From: Lutjanus erythropterus
Lineage: Eukaryota; Chordata; Actinopteri; Lutjaniformes; Lutjanidae
DNA: 64,000 nt
Assembly (NCBI GenBank): GCA_020091685.1
Contig: CM034600.1
Span: 4,663,837 to 4,727,836, forward strand
Direction of reading: 5' to 3'
Below are positions 35,092-46,523 of this stretch, piece by piece. The notes under the pieces were generated by a model that was given only the letters and a program-made list of their open reading frames with translations, searched no databases and was not told the DNA's origin. Positions within the stretch are counted from its first letter, which is position 1; each line of letters begins with the position of its first letter. A program made the position numbers and the translations under genes.

Positions 35092-35606
35092 GTTTAATTT
35101 TAAGAAGTAAATCCTGTCCCAGTCCTACCTCTCAAACATCTAAACAAGCTAAATCCTGCTAAAATTTGAAGCACTGCTGAAGAGTTGATACCAACATGCA
35201 CATGGCTATCGTCTGTGTGCTGTAGTGTCCCAGCTAATGTCACCAAGTTGTTAGTCAGAACGATCAGTCTTCTAGGTGTTCCATTAGTGACTGCTGTGAC
35301 CTCTCAATGGCTGCAGACCAAGAGAAGAATATAGCACACACACAAAAGAAGAATTCTTAATTAGATGCAAGTACATACATTTAAGCATACAGGACACAGA
35401 CTGTGACTGTCAGACATATCTGTCAGAGCTCACACACACACAGGTCCACTCGGGGCCCAGGGTCAATAGTATGACACCACAGAGAATTCTTTTGTGTTGT
35501 TCAGTGAATGCCGCTGCCACCATCAGGTCAGACCAAAAGGTTAGATGAAGTGGGAGTGTGTGTGGGTTAAAAGACTGCTCCTTTTACAGTTGGATCAAAG
35601 AGCAGC

Positions 35607-35641
<35 letters not shown>

Positions 35642-38600
35642 TTTTTGGTTTTTTTTTACCACCCACGTGTAGACCAATGTTTGTGATGTCTGCAAAAATT
35701 AAGCCTTTTGTTGCTTTGGCATGTGTCCTGTGTATTTTCTCATTTTGCCTTGCGGTGTGTTTACTGTAAGTCACTGCACCGACCACAACACAACAACCTT
35801 ATCGATGATCCACTCTGACCAATTGTAGCCTCAAATTTTATTTTTTTCCAATTCAGCAGTACCTTTGAAATGACGTTGTTTTAATGAGGCAACAGCCACA
35901 GAAATAAACAGTAAAAATAAATCTGCCTAATTACTTTCGAGCTTGCCATCGACTCCAACCTTCTCCAAGCACAGAGTTTACGAAATGTTCCAATTCCCGT
36001 AGTTGCAGGGGTAGTTGTAAACATGTGTAGACAGCTGGGGAGAATGGCTGCAATCATCAACAGCAGGGAGGCAGAAATGTGTTTGGCTATTGATGGCTGA
36101 TGACTGTAAAGTACAGCTGTTGCCACCTTTCACAGCTAACAAGCTTGATGACACTCCACACATTTGCCTGGCTCTCTGCAATTCTGTAAATATTTTGCTA
36201 CTTTTGATGGCCATCTTTGAAAATAATGAACAGTGGTTTTCCATCATAGATATCTGCATCATCGTTCATTTTTTTTTCTATACCATACACACAAGTTTTC
36301 TCTTCGCTTTTATCCCTAGCCCCGGCCCAGCAATTATCCATTCTGTCAAAATATCGACCATACACCACTATAATCGTGGCTGGAGTATTCAGATTGAAAG
36401 CATACAGAAGGAAGCCTCAGTGAAGCCGTGATTTTTGGAGCACTTATTTTGGCTGAAGGCTAGATTGACATAAAAGGGAAACTAAGCAAAGTTTACAAAG
36501 GTGTATATGATGGAGAGTGAGTGAGCACTACCTGTGCATGTCTCCTTGTCTTAAATAATTAGTGCTGATCGCCTGTTCCATGGAAATCATTGGGATTACC
36601 ACATGGTCCTGTCAGGTAAAAAACTGGGCACACATGTAGTAAGTACTTGTCCTGAAAGTTTCCACCACAACGCTACAAGCTAATAGTTGCAGTGCTCCAA
36701 GTGAGCACAGCCATACCGAGACCAACATGTCCTCCGAGGCCAATTTGATGATGGAGAATAGACTACAGTGTGGAAGTGGTGTTCTCGTTGGGTTTGAATT
36801 GAAGCAGCCCAGGATTGAGTCACTGGTAACCAAGCTAACTGCAGTTAGCCAGGGAGTTCTGACCTAACGTAAATTAGCTCCGTGGTTAGTTTGGTTAGCA
36901 CTGGAATGCTGGGAGCTAAATCCAGCAAGAACATGACCTCTGTACTGTATTTCCTGTCCCTCACAGACATTGTGTCCATCCTGTTGACTGATTACGTGCA
37001 ATGAGAGGCTGCTGGGTCCGGTTCTGCTGCCCTCTAATGGGAGCTAACAGTTATGGTCACCTACTTTAGCAAAAAGTAATTGTTTTTTATTCTGCGCACT
37101 TACCTGAACCTAACTGGATTGAAATGAAGAGAGTAATGGAATATCTGTACAGTATTAAACTATATAGAAATATAAATAATTGTCAAAAGGCGCATTAATA
37201 ATAAACAATAGACCATCTAATCCAATCAAGAGGAGAGGAATATGTAGGTGATGTTTGTGGTACTGGGAAATAGTGTTAGTGACTTTCACTAAAAGCAGCT
37301 ACGTCCAGTCTGATCAGCTTGAGGTGTTTCTCTACTTTGCCCTGTTGCTCTGTAATCAACACCATGCATGCTGTCAGAAATGCTCGAGGTGGCGAGGAGA
37401 GGATGCACTGGGACTCCCATCTAAGTGGACATTTAGATGAACGGACTCACTGACAAGCTAACGTCTTAGCTGCACTGGCTAGTCGATAAGCAGCGCTTAC
37501 TTTACAGAGTTTTCTGTGCAGGTGATTGGTGCAGACAATTTGCTGGCAGTACAAAATTAAACAGTAATCCCCATATCTGTTTTGCTTTTCCTGCATTCCT
37601 CTGTAACATGTAATGTGAGGGCAAATCAGCAGCATTATTAGAACTTGGCACAAGCATGCTGCGTGCTTATTTTCTCACCAGCACTTATGAGATTTACTCC
37701 ATGGGTATCGAAATGTCATACAAAATGATGAGGTATTTATTAATATTTGCTTTTGAACTATAGAACACAAGCAGTGATTACTGTAACAAAATTGTTTTGT
37801 TGGTCTTTATTTCTCATGTGGATTACCATCTAATTAACAATTGTGTTTTTATCACATGAACATAAAGTTATTAAACACCAAGGGCCTGCTCAAGGTGGCA
37901 GCTGAAGTGTTTCTTCTTGTTTGACTACATAAGTAACCTGAAGAATCTTAAGTTCTGCTGCTCACTCTTGTTGGATCATTTCGGGAGTTTATCATAAACT
38001 TCTAGGAGACTAAGTTTGAATTGAGAGAAAATTACTTTTTTTTTCCCATTTTCCCATTGTTCATGCATCAGCAGCCTCAGGTAGCCAGCTGGAAGTCCGG
38101 ATTACCAACAGGCAAAATATGAATATGAGTAAATTTAAAAAAAAAAAGAATTATTATAGTTTTCAAGTTGTTTTTCCATACGATACAGACTAGTTTATTA
38201 CTATAAACTTATACGGGACAGTTTTTGCCGTGTAATAACAATTGCTGACCTCTGCTCTCTGACCCCTCACCTGTGCAGGACAGTCGCTGGTGCAGGTCAT
38301 TTGGCACTACCTTGTGGCCACAGATGCACTTCGCACTCTGCTTGTAGCTGCTGAATTACAATGCTGAGTTACAAGACACACACCACTTCGATCACGGTCA
38401 GCGCTGTCTGATCGCGAGTCTTCTTGGATCTGCATGGGCATTACACATAATAACCCTTGAAGACCTCTGACAAATGAGTGACTCAGGTTTAGTTGCACAG
38501 AATGCTCTCAGTGATACATGTTGAATGTTGTAGATTTCATCTTTGAGCAAGATACTTCAAGATACTTCTTTATCTGCTAATTCATTGCACGCTGTCATTG

Positions 38601-41138
38601 ATGAGAGCTTCTATGCAGGTTGAAAAGGAAAGTAAGTTTGAAGATTTGAACAGTGGCAGGACCAAAGTAGAAAGAAGTAATAGCGTGGATGGAGGAAGAT
38701 AAGCAACAGATAATAACGAACAAAATGTGTTCACAAAAGTCCTCTTTTCATCCTCCTGTCATTATTTGATTTTGATTTCCAGATTCATAAAAACATTTTA
38801 AATAAAGTTTTTCCTAGTTCTCAAAGAATAGCTACTTATGTATTTATCTGAGACGGAAATGGTGGCAGACAGCTTTTTTTGCCAGTATGTTTTCCTCTTA
38901 TTCTTAACTACCAATTTATTGCATAGCAAAATTGCACAATTTTGTGGCAAATATACAGTAGTACATCACAGAGGGTAATGAAAATAAATACAGTGAATGG
39001 TGGAAAATGTAGAAAAGGGTACAGTATGTAATCTGTGCATGGAGGTGAAAAACCTTTAAAAGGATCCAAATAAAAAAGGAGTGGTATGTGGAACAGCAGG
39101 AAGAGGGGGATGGTGACAGTTCAGCGCCAGTGTAAAAAGTAAGCACTGCAGATGCCAGCTGCTAGATTAGAAGCCCAGTAAACACCCCTTAATTCACTAG
39201 CATCACCATGGCAACCAGTTATGCCACACATATTTTTTTTATCCCTTTTGAATTGGGTGAAAATAATGATTCATCCCAAAGGGAAAGTGACTTTGACTAT
39301 TCGTCTTTGGGCTTTAAATGTAAGACATACTTTCAAGACACATACCAGAACTGAAAAAGGAAATAACACAGGCAACACTGATGCGAGTAATGTACTGGGA
39401 TGACAGTAGTATAAAACGTCCTTAACTCTGTAAAATCAAAGCGTTTACAGTATGTTCCCTACATGCAACATTTCTTCTCCTTTTCAGTCAATATCTGTGA
39501 TTTATCTCTCCATGGCCTTGAGGCTAGAGATAGGACCGATCAATCTGATCAGAGATTGATCCCAAGTCAATACGGACATATCTTACTCCTCGGATATTGG
39601 ACCAACGTAACGGATCCCTTTTCTGATCTAAATTCAGACCTGTGCACTTAAAAATAATTATGATGAACATTAAACTGCATGTCATGTTCACTTTGGCACT
39701 TACCATAAAGGATCTGTCTCCCAAATGATCGATCAAATATACAGCTGGGGTGAAAAAATGTACCAGCTACCTCAATTACAGTGTATCAATAAACCAGTAC
39801 AAACATGAACTTACTATGTTCTGAACAAACACATTTTACAAGCAGTAGCAAAAAAGTAAGATTTGCATTCTGGACCATAAAATAACAAACTTAAACTCTC
39901 ACCAGTGCATCATGGGAAGTGGTGCAAACAAGGGGAGAAAAGCATGCTTGCACCATTTTACCACACAGAAATTGTTATTTATACGAACAGGTTGTACCAT
40001 AGATCATACACATGGTTTTGTACGGAGCATAGGGTGACATGAATAAATAAATAAATCTAATCTAATCTAATCTTAATTTAGATTCCATTACTATGTTTTT
40101 TACTGTTTCATTGACAGTGGAGTTATCATTTTGTTGTCAGAGTATGTGTTAATAATGCATTTTTATTGTAGTAATGTATTGATATATTGCTGGTAAATAC
40201 AAATGCAGTGATTTAACGATGTGGGTGTTATAAATAGCCTCAGATGTACATAAGTGTCGCTCATAATGACAGCCGCTCTGACATTACTGTAGAACCTTCC
40301 CGATGTGACACAAACGGTGAAATTGAGCTACATCTTTCCTCTCCTTTTCACTTACAGGTCTAATGAGCGGCAGAGCAGGCGGATGTGTTGATATGCAAAT
40401 GTGTGATTAATTGAGGGAATGTCTACGTTCATTTATTGAAAACTGTGTCAGCCTTGTACACATGCGCCGGGTTTCGCAATGAATGAGATTTCTAAAACAG
40501 GAAACATGCAGATATAGTACATACTGTAGAGTATTTCTGTCTCTTTGTGACTAAGAGTGTAGCTTTGAGGCTACACCTGGCCCCAGAATGTTTAATATCA
40601 TTATGGGTATTAAAGGTAAACTGGATGTTTTATTTCCTCATTCAGTTCTTCCGCCTTCTTTCCCTAAGGCGTAGGAAGAGTGGATTAGGCTAAGAGCCCT
40701 GTTTTTCATAGCTTTGCAACAGCAAGCGCAAGCAGTGCTCCGACCATCTATTTTCCTGACCCTGAAGTTGGCTTTGCCCGTGCCACAGGTGTGAGGTTCA
40801 TTCTAATCTCTGTAAGCAGATCGCTGCATATAAATGTAGAATCTCAAGGGCCAAGATTTTGGCATTGGATGCTTTCTGGTTGAGTTTTGAAAGTCTGATT
40901 TTAGTTGGCTTTGGTGTCATGCAATTTAAAAACTCTGTGTGGAGAGCAAAACGGGCGGAATGCATTGGCCGAAATGCAGTACCAGAACACATTGGATATT
41001 GCCTGAAGACTATTTAGCTTTTAAATCATATGCATTCATACAGAGATATCTGTTTATAGAGATTAGCTTTCAACTCTGTTCTCACGCCAGGTTGCTAATT
41101 GGACGAGGAAGTTTTGGCTTGGATATCTGTTATCCGTT
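35092..41138. other. Noncoding intronic stretch
   Basis: No gene supported. A GT microsatellite (about 35610-35638) followed by poly-T, a simple AATA/TCTAA run at 40042-40072, and otherwise unremarkable AT-rich sequence. Confidence 0.4.
35610..35638. repeat. (GT)n microsatellite
   Basis: Perfect GT run of about 28 bp followed by T-rich sequence. Confidence 0.9.
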
Positions 41139-41245
41139 ATTGGGCCTGGGTGATAAAATGATAGTGATATGTATCGCCAGTAGACATGTCATCAATAGCC
41201 ATAAGAACGTAGTTTGATAAAGTGTTTGATAGTTTCATATAAATT
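41139..41245. mobile_element. One end of a hAT-like MITE
   Basis: 'ttgggcctgggtgataaaat' followed by 'gatagtgatatgtatcgcca' resembles the GGGCTGGGCGATA terminus class seen at 2674 and 23931. The opposite end is not evident, so it is treated as a fragment. Confidence 0.35.
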
Positions 41246-43114
41246 CATTAAATGCAAACTGTCTTGAGTCTCCGAAACATTGACCATTGCCCCCAGAGGC
41301 TAAATTGTCATCAGATGACGTACGATGGGTTCAAAGACCGGGTTTATTCAAACAAGACGTATTGTTTTTTTTATTGCCAGTTTTGTGGAAAACGTGTCGA
41401 AGATGCTGTGCATGTTTTCAATCTCTTAAGCATCAAACTACTTTGAGCAAATAAGCATAAATAACACAATAATGCCAGGGTGAACAGTCTGTATTAAACA
41501 TAGCGTTTAATACAGTTAAAGCAAGAACGCTGGTTAAGTGGCCTGCGTTTATCTTTAAATTAAAATACGCGTTTCTTCCAGTATCTGTTGCCCTCAGCTG
41601 CTTTAGCCTGTATGAAAAGCTTCATTAAACCCCTGCAGCCAGATAAGTTGATCAATCTGCAGTCTCAGATGGGAAATGTGCCTGACCAGTTGGTTACAAC
41701 TGCTTTTCCTGCAGAAGACCATACCTACCACCTTTGCGCGTCTTAAATAGGACCTTTAGTGTCAATGCTCTTTCCTTAATTACTTTCTTCTTACTTAACA
41801 AGTGCAACTCATTTCTCCATAGTTCTCCAATTTCTATCTGTCAGAATGAATTTATCTTGGTAACCATCCTATTTTTATTATCAGCAGCACAGTTGCAAAT
41901 CATCCTGTAATTGAGCGTTGGTTGTGTTAGACAGTTAGCGAGATAACTAAGAGTAAATTAAAAGTCGTGGCATGACCAACGGTACTACTGTGGCCACACT
42001 GCTGGCTACTTGCTTTGCCTCCGAAAGGAAGACTTGATGAAATTCAAATGTTCTTTCAGCCATCATAAGCCGTACACAGTGTTGCTTAATCCCTTTTAAC
42101 TGCCCCTGTATGAGCAATCCAGCGTACATCTGTCACCGGCAGGGCTCCTTTTGTACCTTGCATACCCTCTTACATGTAAATATGCACAGACTTATTATAC
42201 ACAGAGCCCAATCCAGCCCTAAGTAGTCAGGGCAAACTGATTTACCTGCAAAAAAATAAATAAATAAATCTATTCTCTCGCGTCTTACCTTGGTGCCTTC
42301 TGCTGCTTCTCTTCCTTTATTCTTCTCTTACCTCCCTTCTAGCTTTTTTTTTCTGTTTTCTCCCCCCACCGTCCTTCCCTCCCCAGCTGGTGCGGTTTGC
42401 TGGTTAAATATTTGAGGGGGGATGCTTGGCGCAGGAAGGCCTAAGGAGGATCAGCAGAGGAAAGGCTGCAGTTGTTGTGGATTAGCTGCTTGTTTTATCA
42501 TAATACCGCTGCCTGCTTGCTTGGGGTTTGGTGCTCACCGGGCAAGCTGCAAAGTCAGAAATCACGATTTCTTAAAAAAATGTATGTTGGAACGCAACTT
42601 ATTACTGACGAACTTTAGTTTCGCTAAAAGAGGCTGGAATGGCAAAGTCTATGGATGAAGATGCAACTTTTCCTTCGAGGAGTGTTAGTGAATTTGGACC
42701 CGGGGTTTCCTTTGTGGTTCTAGTACTCCGGTTAAAAAAAACTGATGAAATTCCAAGTTGATAACTCACAAAGTGGTTTAGACTTAAAAATATGAAAGGC
42801 ACAAAGTAGAAGCTGCTACAGGTGAAGGAAAGAGAAAGATGAAGAAATGCTGTAGAGGAAAAAATTATTTGGTCACACATGGGGACGTTCTAAAGAATAA
42901 ACCAATGAAATATGAGTTTAAGGAGGAAGAAGAGACAGAAGGGTGGGATTACTTAAAAACCTGTGATGGTTTAGTGGTTAGTATCTTGTATGTATGTTCA
43001 CAGTGCAGAAAAGTCTCAATAAAAGATATGCTGTTAAATATATGAAGTGATATGAGTTAAATCAGAAGATCTGTTCCACTGTTGTGTCTGTCTGTGAGGC
43101 TACTATGAGGCTTC

Positions 43115-43275
43115 TACTAGCAGCAGATTAGTTAGCTTAGCATTAGCATAAAAACTAGAAATTGACTTGCTCTGTCAAAAAGTACTACCAGCACCTCTAG
43201 AACTCACTAAGGGACATTGTATATCTGTTTTCTTTGAGACATATAGAAATGGAAGTATAAAAACAGAAGGTTGTG
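43115..43275. repeat. Fish dispersed repeat fragment ('gttagcttagcattagcata' type)
   Basis: Contains 'gttagcttagcattagcata', 'ctaccagcacctctagaact' and 'cactaagggacattgtatat' in order, a familiar teleost repeat. A related piece ('taaatatgaagctacagcca') occurs at 56920-56945. Confidence 0.5.
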
Positions 43276-43605
43276 TTTTTAGTGGGGCTGGTGAAGTGTT
43301 TTCTTAGCTTTGGATAGAGCCGTGCTCACTGTTTCCTCCTGTTTCCAGTCATAACTCGCTACAACTTACTGCTGACTGTAACTTCATATTTAACGGACAG
43401 CGAGGTTTCTATCTTCTCATCGATGTTCATGCAAGCAAGTGAAGAAGCAGGTTTCCTAAACTTCCAACCTAGCCTTTAAATGTTGTAGTAAAACACTTCT
43501 GTTTTACCAGAACTTTGTCTCGATGTTATTTTAAATATTGGACATCACGCCAAAATATGCACAAATTCCCCAATTTATTCAAAAGTGTTTTTTAATCTCG
43601 TAAGT

Positions 43606-44058
43606 GATGTAACAATACTAAAAACTCAAGGTACAGTGATACTGTGTTAAGTCCATTATCTGATACTTATCGCAGTATTAAAAAACAAAGAAAAGCAAAA
43701 ACTTGATGACTTTATTAAATAATAAGGCTGATGTATACATTTTTGTCGTATGAAATTTGCTTTTCCTTTTAATTTAAAGTGTTTCTGCTTTCCTTCTTTG
43801 AAGATATAAAGTAAAAGTAGCCATCGATGACGTAAGCAGGTGAAAATTTAAAAAAAAAAATTGTCTTTGGCAGTGAATGCTTTAATTATGGATATACAGT
43901 CATAAAACAAAAACAGCCAGCAGCAGTTTGTTTATGAATTTAAACAAAAATAATAAAGTAAAATTATTAATCCTGTACTAGCCCAGTAGATATTGTCACA
44001 GTCTGGTAGGGTATTGTGACATTTTTTGCCACTGTGATATTTGATATATTGTTACATC
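43606..44058. mobile_element. MITE with GATGTAACAATA inverted ends
   Basis: The left end reads GATGTAACAATACTAAAAA. The right end, reverse complemented, reads GATGTAACAATATATCAAA, so the first 12 bases are identical and inverted. The interior repeats 'acagtgatactg' and 'gccactgtgatattt' motifs with no coding frame. It belongs to the hAT-like class whose ends read GGTGTAACGATA. No target duplication is convincing. Confidence 0.6.
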
Positions 44059-44480
44059 CTTAATATCTCATTATATTTTGCGAATGTGTCTTTATGTATT
44101 CATTCTACTCTACATAGGTCTCTTCACGGTTTCTATAAACAAGTATTTGTAACTCTGACTCATGGACAACTAGAGCAAGACATTTCATTTGTGGCTGTAA
44201 GACAATAAACCATTTTTTACACTTGTTGGACCTCAGATGTTGTATTCATGGGCGCAAAAACAGGACAAGAAAGTGAACCGCATGAAGCCGCTGCTCAAGA
44301 AAACATTGTGATTATGCTGTGAACATACAGAGCAATAAATCAATGTTAAATTGTTTGTCCATTTAAGACAGAAAAGAAAACGGGACACACTACTGTACAC
44401 GTTAAAAACTGAAGAAAAACAGGCTCAGCTAATGATTTTTGTTTTTTGTCCTCTTGTGCTGTCCTCCTGCATGTCTTCAG

Positions 44481-44551
44481 AATTTGGAAAGATACAAACA
44501 GAGCAAGGAGCAATTCCACGAAGCTGCCTCCAAGACGGAAGGAAACGTGAG
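44481..44551 (+). CDS. chchd6: chchd6 exon following the coiled-coil exon
   Basis: A 71-nt exon, phase 0 in and phase 2 out, encoding NLERYKQSKEQFHEAASKTE then GNV and the start of an Arg codon. The acceptor is catgtcttcag|AAT and the donor is GTGAG|gtaaga, close to consensus. EQFHEAASK matches the mammalian CHCHD6 segment of the same position very closely, while CHCHD3 reads more like EQYQKAAEE there, so I assign chchd6. It joins the exon at 21957-22040 in frame. The following exon should encode the CHCH domain with its paired Cys-x9-Cys motifs (redox-sensitive disulphides imported by Mia40). I found no such exon in the remaining 19 kb, so it probably lies beyond the window. A CA microsatellite starts 5 nt into the intron. 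Confidence 0.85.
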
Positions 44552-44556
44552 GTAAG

Positions 44557-44588
44557 ACACACACACACACACACACAAACACACACAC
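44557..44588. repeat. (CA)n microsatellite abutting a 5' splice site
   Basis: CA run directly following gtaag of the chchd6 donor. A further short CA/CG-rich tract follows to 44682. Confidence 0.9.
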
Positions 44589-45204
44589 GTTCACAAACTA
44601 ATTTGCAGTTCCAAAAGTGAGGCGATGTTATTCCCCGGAGCCTCTGACACACACCCACCGACTCACACACGGACGCGCACACAGCAGACTAATAAGCAGC
44701 GACAGATAGTGATCTGCTCTTTTCCTCATTTTTTAACCAGTTAAATGCATACATTCTCTAGAGCACACCTGACTAATGTGATAAGTGTTTTAATTGGCTG
44801 CTTTAATTAAGCCGAGTTTAACAATACCCTGTTTCACCATCCTCGCTTCTCACTGTGGACTTGTAATGAGCCACAGCCAGGGAGAAGGTAGCTAATTATT
44901 GCCACTGCAGTCTGTAAAACACCCAGCTGAAATTCACATTAGAGACCTGGCCTTGACTTGCTGTTAAATTTTGTGTAACACCAGTAACAAGGCTTACCAA
45001 TGACAAGAGTCATCAGAGCAGCTAACTGAAAGGCGCGAGTATTTATGGGGGAGGACAAAATAACAAATGCTTGTTTATGCATGTCCTTCAGTGTGTCATT
45101 ATCCCTGACAACAGCCTTTAGCTTGCGACCAGCTTTTTGTTTGTAAAGTTCATCCGTGTTTAAAGTTAATTTCCCAGCATTCATCTGAAGCAACTAAAAT
45201 GAGT

Positions 45205-45530
45205 TTTTAAGGTAAGATAACATAAGATGCTCCTTTATTAATCCCACAACAGGGAAATCTGTAGTGTAAGAGCAGCAAAGTGGATAGCAAGATAGAAATG
45301 GAATCATTAAAAAAAAACAAATAATGAGTAAGTAAACAAGACAGGAGGAAAATAATAATAAACAGGAGGGAGTGTAAAAGATAGGAGCAATATAAACAAG
45401 AGGAAATATTAAATATAGGCATATAAACTTGAGGAAATGTAAATATAGATTTGTGTACATATTTCACAGTCAAAATGATAATAAACTGAAGAAATGTTGG
45501 TATCACACAGTATGGGGTGAAATTATGCCT
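45205..45530. repeat. Non-LTR retrotransposon 3' tail-like repeat
   Basis: 'gatgctcctttattaatccc' and 'acaacagggaaatctgtagt' followed by AT-rich, short-unit sequence ('aggaggaaaataataataaa'). This is the common fish tail of the 'tttattgatcccgagggaaattc' type associated with Rex/L2-like LINEs. Minus-strand hydrophobic frames here are artefacts. Confidence 0.5.
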
Positions 45531-45853
45531 GGCTGAATAATGATTTTATGATTTGAACTGGGTATTTTAACTTAAATTCTGATGCCTCTGTATGATTTAT
45601 GTAAGTCAGACCATCAGTGAGAAGTCACTTCTATATAGTTCTTAATGCCAGTTTCCCTCAGCTCTGTGGAGCGTTTTAGCAACTTTTGGTCATTGTTTTG
45701 GTTTTACGGTCTTCCACAAAAGTCATTTCACCCTCATCAGGGTCATTTTTGGCAGCAGCAGGTAGCTGTTATCGCTGAAAAAGCTCTAAAACCTGCTAAC
45801 TAACTAACTAGTGAGTATTTAGCAGCTAAAATAACGGATAGGTACCTCAGGAG

Positions 45854-46515
45854 TAGGGGTGGGAATCTTTGGGCACCTGCTGATTCGATTACGATTATTG
45901 ATGCATCTTTGATTTATGTATGTTAATGCACTTATTCACAACACACATTTCTTTTTGTCTCACTGAATAAGCATTCATCACTTGCAATTTTTAAAAACAG
46001 TGCCTTTTCCGATGAGGGTGGCAGCTTTCTCATTGCTTCCTAGATTGTTCTCTGGTCAGTAGCGCCACTAGTAGCCGCAGCAACAACAGCCTGCCGTCTC
46101 CCGGACTCCTCCGTCGGGTGGAATCGAGTTACATGGCTTAGCACAACACAGCTTACATATAACATGGCTCTTGTCCAGTTCGCTTCCGCCGCCGACGTTG
46201 TAGAAGCCGAAGTGTTTCCACATGTCTGCTTTTAAATTAGAAGGAGCTGTTCGGATCTCACGGCGAGGTGGCTGGCGGTCAGCCATGTTTGTTTTCCTCT
46301 GTGCGCGTGTCGGCGTGTCCGCTCCAGGTGTGCATCCCAAAGTGTCCCGGAGATGACGCGTACCGCGCTTCTTAGTTCCGCATTATTTAGAACCTTCTGT
46401 ATTACTTTAATTAACAGATTTAAATAATCGAAATTTGGACGTTTGTGAATTGATTCAGATTCGTCCACATCTGAATCGCAATGCATCTAAGAATTGGAAA
46501 TTTCCCCCACCCCTA
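45854..46515. mobile_element. hAT deletion derivative with perfect 8-bp target duplication
   Basis: The left end reads TAGGGGTGGGAATCTTTGG. The right end, reverse complemented, reads TAGGGGTGGGGGAAATTTCC. Subterminal regions share GATGCATC/ATGCATC. The flanks are CTCAGGAG at 45846-45853 and CTCAGGAG at 46516-46523, identical over 8 bp, the hallmark of hAT insertion. The 662-bp interior keeps the first part of a BED-finger coding region on the minus strand. This is a young-looking insertion, given the perfect duplication. Confidence 0.88.
46068..46286 (-). pseudogene. Broken BED zinc-finger start of a hAT transposase
   Basis: On the minus strand from Met at 46286 the frame gives MADRQPP..., then KADMWKHFGFY, LDKSHVICKLC, which is the aromatic and Cys-x2-Cys half of a BED finger as in hAT transposases and ZBED proteins. 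After that the frame runs into an unrelated Cys-rich tail. The His half (HVTRFHP) appears in another frame at about 46115-46135, about ten residues too early, so a deletion with frameshift has removed the middle of the finger. No catalytic domain remains. Confidence 0.7.
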
Positions 46516-46523
46516 CTCAGGAG

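Larger units (their letters stand above)
22041..44480. other. Large chchd6 intron (about 22.4 kb) hosting transposons
   Basis: Bounded by the donor at 22041 (gtacag) and the acceptor at 44480 (catgtcttcag). Phases agree across it (0 to 0). It contains CA repeats, a hAT-like element (23931-24638), a TTAA-flanked element with two genes (31222-35087), a MITE (43606-44058) and several repeat fragments listed separately. The parts not listed, chiefly 24901-28229, 28412-30864 and 35092-41138, show no supportable gene. Confidence 0.7.

Noticed and set aside
45194-45506. Hydrophobic minus-strand frames as a membrane protein
   Set aside because: They are the reverse strand of an A-rich LINE tail; two overlapping frames look equally hydrophobic, and there are no splice or family signals.
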